Assembly (NCBI GenBank): GCA_030608865.1
Contig: JAUWDI010000003.1
Coordinates: forward strand, 1 to 15,048
DNA from: Anaerolineales bacterium
GTDB taxonomy: Bacteria; Chloroflexota; Anaerolineae; Anaerolineales; E44-bin32
Length of the DNA: 15,048 bases
Reading direction: 5' to 3'
In this document: piece by piece, positions 5,463-11,597 of the stretch
Layout: the number at the start of each line of letters is the position of its first letter
Numbering within the stretch: position 1 is the stretch's first letter
Translations under genes and position numbers: made by a program
The notes under the pieces: generated by a model
What the model was told of the DNA's origin: nothing
Databases searched by the model: none
The model's input: the letters and a program-made list of their open reading frames with translations, nothing else

Positions 5463-6425
5463 CTATCCATAAATGTGTTTGAGCGCATCCAGTTGGCCTG
5501 AGAGTTGTTGCCTGTCTTCACAGGTCAACATTGGGCGCAGATTTGCTTTCGTGATCGAGAGCGGTTCGAGGTAGCGCTTGAGGTGTTTACGAAAGCGGAT
5601 GATCCCAAGCTTTTCTCCGTGATAGGTAATCATGTGATCGAGGTGCCCTTGCATAATTTGGATGCGCTCCTCGATGGGAGGCGCCTCACCCGGCATCCTC
5701 TGGAAAATCCAGGGGTTGCCGATCGCCCCTCGACCAATCATCACGGCATCACAACCGGTCGATGTTTTCAGGCGCTCGATATCTTGAGGTGTTTGTACGT
5801 CTCCATTCCCGATTACGGGGATTGTAACTGCAGATTTTATCTCTGCAATTGTGTTCCAATCGGCGTCACCGAGATAGCCTTGATTTCGCGTACGGGCGTG
5901 AACAGCGATGAGTGCGCCGCCATTGTCTTCAACGGCGTGTGCAACTTCCAGGTAATTTAAGCTCGTTTCATCCCAGCCAATCCGTATTTTCGCGGTAACA
6001 GGCACGTTTAAAGCACCAGTTAGACGATGGATGATCCGCCCGATCTTATCTGGCTCTCGTAGCAAACCCGCCCCAGCCCCGCGGCTGGATACTCTTCGCG
6101 AAGAGCAACCCATGTTAACGTCGATAGCATCAGGTCCTAACTTTTGTATTCGCAGGGCAGCCTCAAGAAGATTCTCTTCTGATTGATCGAAGATTTGGAA
6201 GATGACTGGACGTTCCTCGGGGAGGAAATCCAGGTCGCGCAAGGCTAGATCGTCATCTTGTATAAGCGCGATGGCATTCACGAAACCCGTGTAGCTCATC
6301 GAAGACCCAAAGCGACGGCAAAGCGATCGAAAGGGAACGTCAGAGAAACCATCCATGGGTGCGAGGATTAAATCACCCTGGATGGGAATGTCGCGAAGCA
6401 TGAAATCGGGTGCAGAGAGAGGCAT
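5463..6425 (-). CDS. dus: tRNA-dihydrouridine synthase (Dus family, DusB-like)
   Basis: FMN-dependent reductase that makes dihydrouridine in tRNA. From ATG 6425 it has 320 residues, normal for the family. The TIM barrel begins LILAPMDGFSDVPFR (19-33), with the catalytic-loop cysteine at 107 in DVNMGCSSRRVSSRGAGAGLL; most Dus proteins have NMGCP here, so the proline is replaced by serine. Later come VTAKIRIGWD, VHARTRNQGYLGDADW, VIGNGDVQTPQD (phosphate-binding strand) and IGRGAIGNPWIF, then the short helical C-terminal domain. The open frame extends to a TTG at 6461, but the extra residues overlap a promoter and look unlike the family. ATG 6425 lacks a Shine-Dalgarno but lies six bases after a TATAAA, suggesting a leaderless mRNA. 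It is divergent from holB. Confidence 0.92.
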   Translation of the reverse strand: MPLSAPDFMLRDIPIQGDLILAPMDGFSDVPFRSLCRRFGSSMSYTGFVNAIALIQDDDLALRDLDFLPEERPVIFQIFDQSEENLLEAALRIQKLGPDAIDVNMGCSSRRVSSRGAGAGLLREPDKIGRIIHRLTGALNVPVTAKIRIGWDETSLNYLEVAHAVEDNGGALIAVHARTRNQGYLGDADWNTIAEIKSAVTIPVIGNGDVQTPQDIERLKTSTGCDAVMIGRGAIGNPWIFQRMPGEAPPIEERIQIMQGHLDHMITYHGEKLGIIRFRKHLKRYLEPLSITKANLRPMLTCEDRQQLSGQLDALKHIYG

Positions 6426-6431
6426 ACATGG

Positions 6432-6461
6432 TTTATACCGCGACAACACTTGATAGATCAA
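6432..6461 (-). promoter_or_regulatory. Promoter of dus, leaderless
   Basis: Minus-strand TTGATC (6461-6456), an 18-base spacer, then TATAAA (6437-6432). Transcription should start at about 6425, which is the A of the chosen ATG. The absence of a Shine-Dalgarno before that ATG fits leaderless translation. Confidence 0.5.
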
Positions 6462-6516
6462 GTCACCTGGATCGAATAATCTTTCGATTGGTTATTAATC
6501 GTCCTGCTATGGCTAC

Positions 6517-6545
6517 TTGTAGCTAAACCATGGGCGGAATAAAAT
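6517..6545 (+). promoter_or_regulatory. Promoter of holB, leaderless
   Basis: TTGTAG (6517-6522), 17 bases, TAAAAT (6540-6545). Transcription should start at about 6552-6553, at or next to the ATG at 6553. No Shine-Dalgarno lies upstream. Confidence 0.5.
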
Positions 6546-6552
6546 AGTGTCT

Positions 6553-7581
6553 ATGAACTGGGAGTTAATCGGGCACGAGTGGGCAGTGAACTTACTTAGC
6601 AGGCATATCGCCAGCGATCAAGTTCGACATGCGTATCTCATAACTGGACCGGATGGTGTTGGGAAGAGGACGCTGGCGATGCGCTTCGCGCAGGCTTTAA
6701 ATTGCACTGATTCGAAAAAAGCAGGAGAGTTCTGTGGTCAATGTAGGGCCTGTAAGTTTATTCAGCGTAAGCAATTCCCCGATCTTCACATTGTAGAGGC
6801 CGAGGATGTGGGTGGGATTCTGAAGGTAGAACAAATCCGCGAATTACAGCATCAATTAGCCTTGTCTCCCTACGAGGGGAAAAAGAGAGTGGCGCTTCTG
6901 CTGCGCTTTCATGAGGCGAATGATAATGCTGCCAATGCACTGCTAAAAACACTCGAAGAACCTGCGCCAAAGGTAGTCATGCTCCTCACCGCCCAATCAA
7001 AGGAGACCCTACTGCCGACGATATCCTCCCGTTGTGAAATCCTTCAGCTAAGGGATGTCTCACGCGAACAGATTGAAGAGGTATTAGTGGAGCGCGGGGA
7101 GGGGCATGAAAAGGCAGCCCTGCTTGCTCGGCTGGCTGCCGGGAGGCCGGGGTGGGCGTTTCACTATGCTTCAAACCCCGAATTGCTGGATGAGCGCACG
7201 GAACACCTAGAAGACCTGATCAACCTAATAAAGGCGGATCGACTCGATCGTTTTAAGCACATCGAGCGATCGACGCGAGCGTGGGAGCAGGAACGAAAGC
7301 GGGGCGGGGAGCATCCACGGTTGAGGGCGCTTGGCGCTCTGGAAAACTGGGTTAGCCTTTGGCGGGACGCGATGATGCTTGCCTACGATGCGACGGCTGA
7401 GCAGAGGAACATAGACCGTGCGCAAGACATACAGATGCTGGTGAGCGCACTCCCACCGGAACAAATCAGCGAGATTCTGGGCAAGTTAGAACAGTCGAAA
7501 AGAGATCTTAAAAAGAATGCTAATGTTCGGTTGGTGATGGAGACTTTAATGCTGGATCTGCCCAGGATCCCTGGGGGATAG
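6553..7581 (+). CDS. holB: DNA polymerase III subunit delta prime
   Basis: Clamp-loader delta prime subunit, 342 residues from ATG 6553; a GTG two codons earlier (6547) is possible but would be cut off if the predicted start of transcription is right. Visible features: the opening ELIGHEWAVNLLSRHI, RHAYLITGPDGVGKRTLA with a Walker A-like GPDGVGKR (32-39), a four-cysteine zinc module (C51, C61, C64, C67), the AAA+ segment VALLLRFHEANDNAANALLKTLEEP and the SSRCE motif of clamp loaders. The Walker A lysine is kept, as in delta prime and tau/gamma homologues of many phyla, so ATP binding cannot be ruled out. The C-terminal helices are complete. holA lies 1.8 kb away on the other strand, placing two clamp-loader genes in one locus. 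Confidence 0.93.
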   Translation: MNWELIGHEWAVNLLSRHIASDQVRHAYLITGPDGVGKRTLAMRFAQALNCTDSKKAGEFCGQCRACKFIQRKQFPDLHIVEAEDVGGILKVEQIRELQHQLALSPYEGKKRVALLLRFHEANDNAANALLKTLEEPAPKVVMLLTAQSKETLLPTISSRCEILQLRDVSREQIEEVLVERGEGHEKAALLARLAAGRPGWAFHYASNPELLDERTEHLEDLINLIKADRLDRFKHIERSTRAWEQERKRGGEHPRLRALGALENWVSLWRDAMMLAYDATAEQRNIDRAQDIQMLVSALPPEQISEILGKLEQSKRDLKKNANVRLVMETLMLDLPRIPGG

Positions 7582-7746
7582 GCTGAAAATAATGTCGGTC
7601 GCACGTGTGAATGAATAGCTCGACTGTTATTGAAGTAACGAAACGTTTTTTCTTTTCTACCCCCATCTTGATCTCCTGATATTGTGTTTCTTCCCATGCA
7701 TAGCATGGGTTCTTGGTTTTATTTGGAGCGCGGAAGCATGAAAGTA

Positions 7747-7779
7747 AACCTCCCGCAGGTTTCAAACCTGCGGGAGGTT
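7747..7779. repeat. Perfect 33-bp intergenic palindrome
   Basis: Arms AACCTCCCGCAGGTTT (7747-7762) and AAACCTGCGGGAGGTT (7764-7779) are exact reverse complements around one C. It is downstream of holB but is not followed by a U-run. The form resembles dispersed palindromic units common between genes in Chloroflexota; a processing or termination role for convergent transcripts is possible. Confidence 0.85.
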
Positions 7780-7805
7780 AGGGGAGTCAGTTGCTTAATG
7801 GAGGT

Positions 7806-7831
7806 GGGCCGACACACGGGTCGGCCCCTAC
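7806..7831 (+). repeat. 26-bp palindromic repeat, copy A
   Basis: The best-preserved copy: GGGCCGAC (7806-7813) pairs with GTCGGCCC (7820-7827) around a six-base loop, followed by CTAC. This is the kind of element whose conceptual translation gives GADPCVGP-like peptides in spurious annotations. Confidence 0.7.
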
Positions 7832-7845
7832 ACGTTTAAGGGGTT

Positions 7846-7871
7846 GCAGGGGCCCACACCTGGGTGCGCCC
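7846..7871 (-). repeat. 26-bp palindromic repeat, copy B (inverted)
   Basis: The reverse complement matches copy A at 19 of 26 positions. The stem is partly degraded. Fifteen bases separate it from copy A. Confidence 0.6.
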
Positions 7872-7887
7872 GAGATGAGGAGATGAC

Positions 7888-7913
7888 GAGCTGACACAGA
7901 GGTCGGTCCCTGC
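7888..7913 (+). repeat. 26-bp palindromic repeat, copy C
   Basis: Matches copy A at 20 of 26 positions in the same orientation; changes on both arms indicate an old copy. Confidence 0.6.
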
Positions 7914-8051
7914 GCTGGAATAACATAATGAAGTTGAGTTACTAAAATCCGCTTGGTCACCCCCCCCCACAATTTAGAGGAGAACAAAAAAATGGTTAAC
8001 TGGGAGTAGAGCCAGTGGATTTAACTCAATACTCAGGCGTTGAAAAATTTA

Positions 8052-8312
8052 TTAGCGAGGTTCGACGACGAGACGTATGGCGGTGCGCTCTTTTCCGCTT
8101 ATATCGACGGTGGTGAACTCGGGGAGGCAGACGATATCAATCCCATCTTCCTGAAGGTACCCACGGGCGATGGCGACCGCTTTAACAGCTTGGTTTACGG
8201 CCCCAGCGCCGATCGCTTGCACATCGGCTCGATGGTGCTCGCGGACAACTCCGGCGATTGCACCAGCGACAGCAGAAGTGCGGGAATCTGATGAGACTTT
8301 AAGAATGTCCAT
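8052..8312 (-). CDS. spoVS: Stage V sporulation protein S-like (SpoVS)
   Basis: 86 residues, exactly the SpoVS size, and alignable by eye along its whole length: MDILKVSSDSRTSAVAGAIAG, the hallmark VQAIGAGAVNQAVKAVAIARGYL (31-53), then IDIVCLPEFTTVDISGKERTAI and the terminal VEPR. SpoVS has an Alba-like fold. In Bacillus it affects spore coat and septation, but homologues are widespread in non-sporulating bacteria, where the role is open; nucleic-acid binding is a family-level guess. ATG 8312 follows GAGAGAG. It is a single-gene unit with a good promoter at 8373-8401, in the opposite direction to the DUF4870-type gene. Confidence 0.93.
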   Translation of the reverse strand: MDILKVSSDSRTSAVAGAIAGVVREHHRADVQAIGAGAVNQAVKAVAIARGYLQEDGIDIVCLPEFTTVDISGKERTAIRLVVEPR

Positions 8313-8372
8313 CGGGCTCTCTCAGATGGAAGCGGAAATGTCAACGCCCGATAAGTGGCGCGCTCATTCTGC

Positions 8373-8401
8373 ATTGTATAGGATTCATGTACCCGTCGCA
8401 A
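8373..8401 (-). promoter_or_regulatory. Promoter of spoVS
   Basis: Minus-strand TTGCGA (8401-8396), 17 bases, TACAAT (8378-8373). The predicted mRNA starts near 8366, giving a leader of about 54 bases. Confidence 0.5.
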
Positions 8402-8458
8402 GCAGCAGCATTGGATCACACCTTATCTTGCGGTGAGGTGTTAGGTTAAGTAGTGAAA

Positions 8459-8514
8459 TTTGGCGTGAATAAGCACTTCAACCAGAGGATCAGCTTATTC
8501 GTTTGCTCGCCAAA
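8459..8514 (+). promoter_or_regulatory. Long imperfect stem-loop over the DUF4870 promoter
   Basis: TTTGGCG (8459-8465) pairs with CGCCAAA (8508-8514), and GAATAAGC (8467-8474) with GCTTATTC (8493-8500): 15 pairs with unequal interior spacers and an 18-base loop. The right half overlaps the -35 hexamer (8503-8508). It could be an operator for a dimeric regulator or a DNA cruciform; as RNA it would matter only for a transcript starting further upstream. Confidence 0.4.
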
Positions 8515-8532
8515 ATAAACTGTTTATATGAT
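8503..8532 (+). promoter_or_regulatory. Promoter of the DUF4870-type gene
   Basis: TTGCTC (8503-8508), 18 bases, TATGAT (8527-8532); predicted start near 8539, before the Shine-Dalgarno GGAGG (8549-8553). Confidence 0.45.
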
Positions 8533-8564
8533 CAGCCTAATCAAAAGTGGAGGATAATGAAGCC

Positions 8565-8906
8565 ATGGAAGACCAACCCTTAGCAACCAGTGACGAAACA
8601 ACCAGTGACGACAGATTATGGGCTGCGCTCGGTTATCCCATTCCTATTATCTCCTTAGTTCTCTTATTAATGGAGGAGAAGAAAGATATCCCCTTCCTGC
8701 GATTTCACGCCGTGCAGTCAATCGCGGTGAACATTGTAATTTGGGTAGTCATTGCTATCGTTGTTCCGCTAACGTTTGGGGTTGCAGGGATTTGCGCTCC
8801 ATTGCTCTGGTTCGTAACTCTATGGCCTGCATTCGATGCCTATAAGGGGAACTACACGGAAATACCCGTAATCACCAAATTTCTAAAAGGCAAGGGCTGG
8901 GCATAA
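8565..8906 (+). CDS. DUF4870/Tic20-like small membrane protein
   Basis: 113 residues from ATG 8565. An acidic, polar N-terminus (about 20 residues with a repeated TSD motif) is followed by DRLWAALGYPIPIISLVLLLM, then EEKKDIPFLRFHAVQSIAVNIVIWVVIAIVV, in which the RFHAVQS motif between two helices is typical of DUF4870/Tic20-like proteins, and a last hydrophobic segment ending FVTLWPAFDAYKGNY. Three to four membrane helices are expected. Function is unknown; no reaction is inferred. GGAGG at 8549-8553 precedes the ATG by 11 bases; an in-frame GTG at 8547 lies within it and is less likely. An out-of-frame ATG at 8557 gives only eight codons. A strong terminator follows 19 bases after the stop, so it is a single-gene transcript. 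Confidence 0.85.
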   Translation: MEDQPLATSDETTSDDRLWAALGYPIPIISLVLLLMEEKKDIPFLRFHAVQSIAVNIVIWVVIAIVVPLTFGVAGICAPLLWFVTLWPAFDAYKGNYTEIPVITKFLKGKGWA

Positions 8907-8925
8907 TCGTATCCAACAAAGAATA

Positions 8926-8956
8926 AAGAACCCGCCAGCAAGCGGGTTCTTTTAAT
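8926..8956. terminator. Intrinsic terminator, probably bidirectional
   Basis: AAGAACCCGC (8926-8935) pairs perfectly with GCGGGTTCTT (8942-8951) around CAGCAA, then TTTAATTTTA. On the minus strand the stem is followed by TTATTCTTTG, so it may also stop the convergent kinase operon ending at 9030. Confidence 0.92.
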
Positions 8957-9029
8957 TTTAATTGAATAATTTCGCAACTCATGATGAAATCATGGTTCAT
9001 CGTAAGTATTAGCAGGGATAAGAATTCTC

Positions 9030-9725
9030 CTATATCAAGCCATTGACACGCGCGACCGCCTCCTCCCCGAAGACGACTTCCTCCTTCCCCGCTAATTTGT
9101 GGTTGATTTTTTCGACAACTAGATCGAGGTGGCTGCCATTGGCAACATAATCAAGATCGTCAGCAGGGACGGTGAGCACAGGGCAGAGGGTGAAGTCTTC
9201 AATCCACGATTTGTAAAGATCATTTAACCGGGTGAGATATTCTGGCTTGATCGATCGTTCGTAGTCGCGACCTCGCGAGGCGATGCGGGTTAGCAGTGTG
9301 TCTACAGATGCCCGCAGATACACTACCAGATCTGGGGGTGGTAGGAATCGGGTTAGAACGAGATAAAGGTCGCGATAGGTTTGATAATCACGTTCGACTA
9401 TATTCCCTTGATGGAAGAGGTTGCAGGCAAAGATCTCTGCATCTTCATATACACTGCGGTCCTGAATCGCAGAGGTCGGGTGATCCAATAATTGACGGTG
9501 GGCCAGGAGCCGGCGAGTGAGAAAGAAAATTTGAGAGTGGAAAGACCAGGCCGTCATATCGGTGTAGAAATCAGCGAGGTAAGGGTTTTCGCCTTCGGGT
9601 TCGTAGAATGGTGCCCAGCCTAAACGATTCGAAAGCAGTTCGACAAGCGTTGATTTGCCAACGCCGATGTTGCCAGCCACAGCGACGAAACGTTTCTTCG
9701 CACCACCCTCAATCATCCCGTTCAC
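9030..9725 (-). CDS. Deoxynucleoside kinase (DRSVYED type)
   Basis: 231 residues from GTG 9725; phosphorylates deoxynucleosides in the salvage pathway, in the cytosol. P-loop GNIGVGKST (18-26), substrate-site EPEGENPYLADFY, SFHSQIFFLTRR, the catalytic DRSVYEDAEIF motif and an arginine-rich lid RGRDYERSI mark it as a dNK/dAK/dGK/dCK-family enzyme. The DRS.YED form resembles deoxyadenosine kinases, but specificity cannot be read with certainty. The GTG overlaps the upstream stop as GTGA and has GGAG six bases before it, which I prefer over ATG 9716 or a TTG at 9746. It is last in an operon with a nucleotidyltransferase-fold protein and a second kinase. Length is normal; all motifs are intact. 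Confidence 0.9.
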   Translation of the reverse strand: MNGMIEGGAKKRFVAVAGNIGVGKSTLVELLSNRLGWAPFYEPEGENPYLADFYTDMTAWSFHSQIFFLTRRLLAHRQLLDHPTSAIQDRSVYEDAEIFACNLFHQGNIVERDYQTYRDLYLVLTRFLPPPDLVVYLRASVDTLLTRIASRGRDYERSIKPEYLTRLNDLYKSWIEDFTLCPVLTVPADDLDYVANGSHLDLVVEKINHKLAGKEEVVFGEEAVARVNGLI

Positions 9726-10714
9726 GCGCCGCTCCTGTCTGCCCAACCTTCGATGAAGGCATCGTTACGATCTAGATAATGTTCCAGGTCATCCATTCTA
9801 GAAGAATGCCTTTCTGTAGACATTCCCAGGTTCTCCAGGAGGCGCATCCATTCGGAGTGGTGCTGCTCCAGGTTCTCGGATTGGTTGAGCGCGTGCATTG
9901 CTTGCTCCCAGGTGGTGATCATTGGCCATAGGATCGCCTTGGCCTCACCCTTCTCGGCTAATACCTGGAATGCGTTTAGATAGTAATCACGACGGCAAGA
10001 TGACAGCAGAGGGTCAGGCGAGCTATCACTCGCCTCATCGAAGGTGCGTGCCCAGGCGCCCAGTGTCTCAGGGACGGACCAGTCGTGGAGCGAATCGGCT
10101 CCTAAAAGTTGAAGGAAGCCGCCATAGAGCTCAGGGTATTCGAGGGTCTGGGCGGCATCATTCAATTGAAGGCTGAGTCGTCGCCCAGCAACAGGGAATC
10201 CTGTAAGGCAGGCAATGGCATTCGCCGCCTCGAGCACAGCTCGACAGTATGTCCGCACCCAGCGGCTTGAGACAGGGAGCAGTGATGCTGATTGTCGGGC
10301 GCGATCCAGAAAGGCACGAGCGCGTGCGTGTGTATGGTCCGCTCGGAAGTACTGGCCGCGTGCGCCGGCTTGAGCCCACTCGAGGAAATGCTCCGGATCG
10401 TAGAGGAAGATCGGCTCACAAAGAGAAGGACCTAACCACGGGTGAACCCTCAATGCGCTCGGTTTCAGATACAAGTCCTGGGCATGGTGAGCGATATCCA
10501 GATGAACCTGCTGGGAAAGTCTCATCATCTCCCGATCGGCAGGGGGCGCGTTTCTGTGTATTAGCACGAGGTCGATGTCGGCGCTGTCGCCAAATTGGGG
10601 GTCGCCTCTTGCCAGGCTGCCGATTAGATATCCGGAGAGCACATCGTTTTCAGCACCGCGCCGCTCGGCTTCACGGCGCGCCAGGTCGATCAAAAGTTCA
10701 CGAGAGATTCTCAC
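9722..10714 (-). CDS. Nucleotidyltransferase-fold protein between two kinases
   Basis: 330 residues from GTG 10714. The N-terminal 80 or so carry the polymerase-beta/MNT-type signature: GYLIGSLARGD (28-38), SADIDLVLI with the metal-binding Asp46 and Asp48, and LDIAHH with the third acidic residue, Asp73. All three are present, so it is probably catalytic. The remaining 250 residues are helical, with no family I can name; they resemble the HEPN/DUF4037-like extensions that follow such domains. It could transfer a nucleotide to a small molecule, protein or RNA; the substrate is unknown. Both ends overlap neighbours by GTGA, so it is translationally coupled to a deoxynucleoside kinase on each side. 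That context suggests nucleotide metabolism, or modification of the kinases or their products, more than antibiotic resistance. Confidence 0.8.
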   Translation of the reverse strand: MRISRELLIDLARREAERRGAENDVLSGYLIGSLARGDPQFGDSADIDLVLIHRNAPPADREMMRLSQQVHLDIAHHAQDLYLKPSALRVHPWLGPSLCEPIFLYDPEHFLEWAQAGARGQYFRADHTHARARAFLDRARQSASLLPVSSRWVRTYCRAVLEAANAIACLTGFPVAGRRLSLQLNDAAQTLEYPELYGGFLQLLGADSLHDWSVPETLGAWARTFDEASDSSPDPLLSSCRRDYYLNAFQVLAEKGEAKAILWPMITTWEQAMHALNQSENLEQHHSEWMRLLENLGMSTERHSSRMDDLEHYLDRNDAFIEGWADRSGA

Positions 10715-11355
10715 GAATCGGACCCCTCTTCGAGGGGAAGCTCTGGCTGGTAGGGGGGGATCCCGAGAGCGGAGTTGATGCGGTTAACGATGTGGGTGAG
10801 ATGGGGTTTGTGCGCTACAAAGTCTAGCTGTGAACTGTCTATCGTGAGGACCGAATCGCCGGATCTGTTCCCAAAATATGACTCATAAATTTCGTTGAGT
10901 GCATGGATATAATCCCGGTCCATGTTTCGCTCGTAGGAGCGATCACGCATCATGATGCGCTGCATCGCGGTGTCGGTATCGACTTTAAGATACACGACCA
11001 GGTCAGGGGTTTGAATACGCTCCGCCAGAGCATTATGAACGAGGGTGTACGTGTCAAGCTCGTCGTTTGTAAGGTTCAGATCTGCGAAGAGTGAGTCTTT
11101 CTCGAAGGTGTAATCGGCGATCAGATTCCCTTTGGTAAGCGCCGCGGGCACCGACTCTCGCTGTTGTCGGTAGCGGCTGAGAAGGAAGAAGATCTGGGTT
11201 TGAAATGCGTAGCGGCCGCGGTCCGCGTAGAAATCTCCGAGAAAAGGATTCTCTTCAAAGATCTCGAGCAGCAATTCCGAATTAAAAGCAGGCTGGAGAA
11301 GGCGGGCGAGAGAGGTCTTCCCAACGCCGATTACACCTTCGATTGCCAGATACAT
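10711..11355 (-). CDS. Second deoxynucleoside kinase (DYTFEKD type)
   Basis: 214 residues from ATG 11355, first gene of the three-gene operon. Motifs: P-loop GVIGVGKT (7-14), EIFEENPFLGDFYADRGRYAFQTQIFFLLSR cut into the same blocks as the other kinase, DYTFEKDSLFADLNL in place of DRSVYED, and the lid RDRSYERNM. Paired kinases of these two types occur in Bacillota as deoxyadenosine and deoxyguanosine kinases, and heterodimers are known in lactobacilli; by that analogy this one could be the dGK-like partner, but specificity is an inference. The two proteins are clearly paralogous but diverged. Its stop overlaps the nucleotidyltransferase start as GTGA. The C-terminus is proline- and acid-rich. 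Confidence 0.9.
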   Translation of the reverse strand: MYLAIEGVIGVGKTSLARLLQPAFNSELLLEIFEENPFLGDFYADRGRYAFQTQIFFLLSRYRQQRESVPAALTKGNLIADYTFEKDSLFADLNLTNDELDTYTLVHNALAERIQTPDLVVYLKVDTDTAMQRIMMRDRSYERNMDRDYIHALNEIYESYFGNRSGDSVLTIDSSQLDFVAHKPHLTHIVNRINSALGIPPYQPELPLEEGSDS

Positions 11356-11451
11356 ATCGTAATCTCAGATTCCTGATTGGAGGTGATGTTCTTCGCTGCC
11401 CAAGGATACTTGCCTTCAAACGAGGATGCAACTCTCAGGGGGTTAATTCTA

Positions 11452-11472
11452 GGTAAGGAAACGTTTTCTACC
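11452..11472. promoter_or_regulatory. Near-palindrome with AAACGTTT core upstream of the kinase operon
   Basis: GGTAAGGAAAC then GTTTTCTACC is a near-palindrome with one offset base and a central CG, the layout of LacI-family operators. It lies about 97 bases before the kinase start. A similar sequence occurs at 7635-7663, which has no gene downstream, so it may be a repeat and not an operator. The rest of 11356-11597 shows no convincing promoter or terminator. Confidence 0.3.
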
Positions 11473-11597
11473 CAGCACATTCGTAAAAGTGAGTGCGGAG
11501 AAGCCGTTGCGGCGGTGCAGATCCTGCCTCCGATCGGATCTCTTTAATATGAAAAGGAGACAGGATAGGAGAACTAAGCTGGGCTCTTGTGAAAAGC

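Larger units (their letters stand above)
7582..8051. other. 470-base intergenic region with palindromic repeats
   Basis: No credible gene: open frames crossing it are made of repeat sequence. It holds a 33-bp perfect palindrome (7747-7779), three diverged copies of a 26-bp palindromic repeat (7806-7913), a run of nine C (7960-7968), and a motif shared with the region before the deoxynucleoside kinase operon (7635-7663). holB ends just before it and spoVS ends toward it, so the two genes converge on it. No intrinsic terminator with a U-run is seen. Confidence 0.7.

Noticed and set aside
5065..5472. Plus-strand 135-codon frame opposite the DUF6391 gene
   Set aside because: It covers the reverse strand of a clear family member and its promoter, and the peptide lacks domain-like features.
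7960..7968. Run of nine C as a phase-variable switch
   Set aside because: It lies outside any gene and outside any promoter I can identify, so a switching role has no support.
7787..7987. Minus-strand 66-codon open frame across the intergenic repeats
   Set aside because: Its peptide (GADPCVGPP and similar) is the translation of the palindromic repeats; no Shine-Dalgarno or family resemblance.
10249..10827. Plus-strand 192-codon frame opposite the NTase and second kinase
   Set aside because: Arginine-rich mirror frame of two well-supported genes; no homology recognised.
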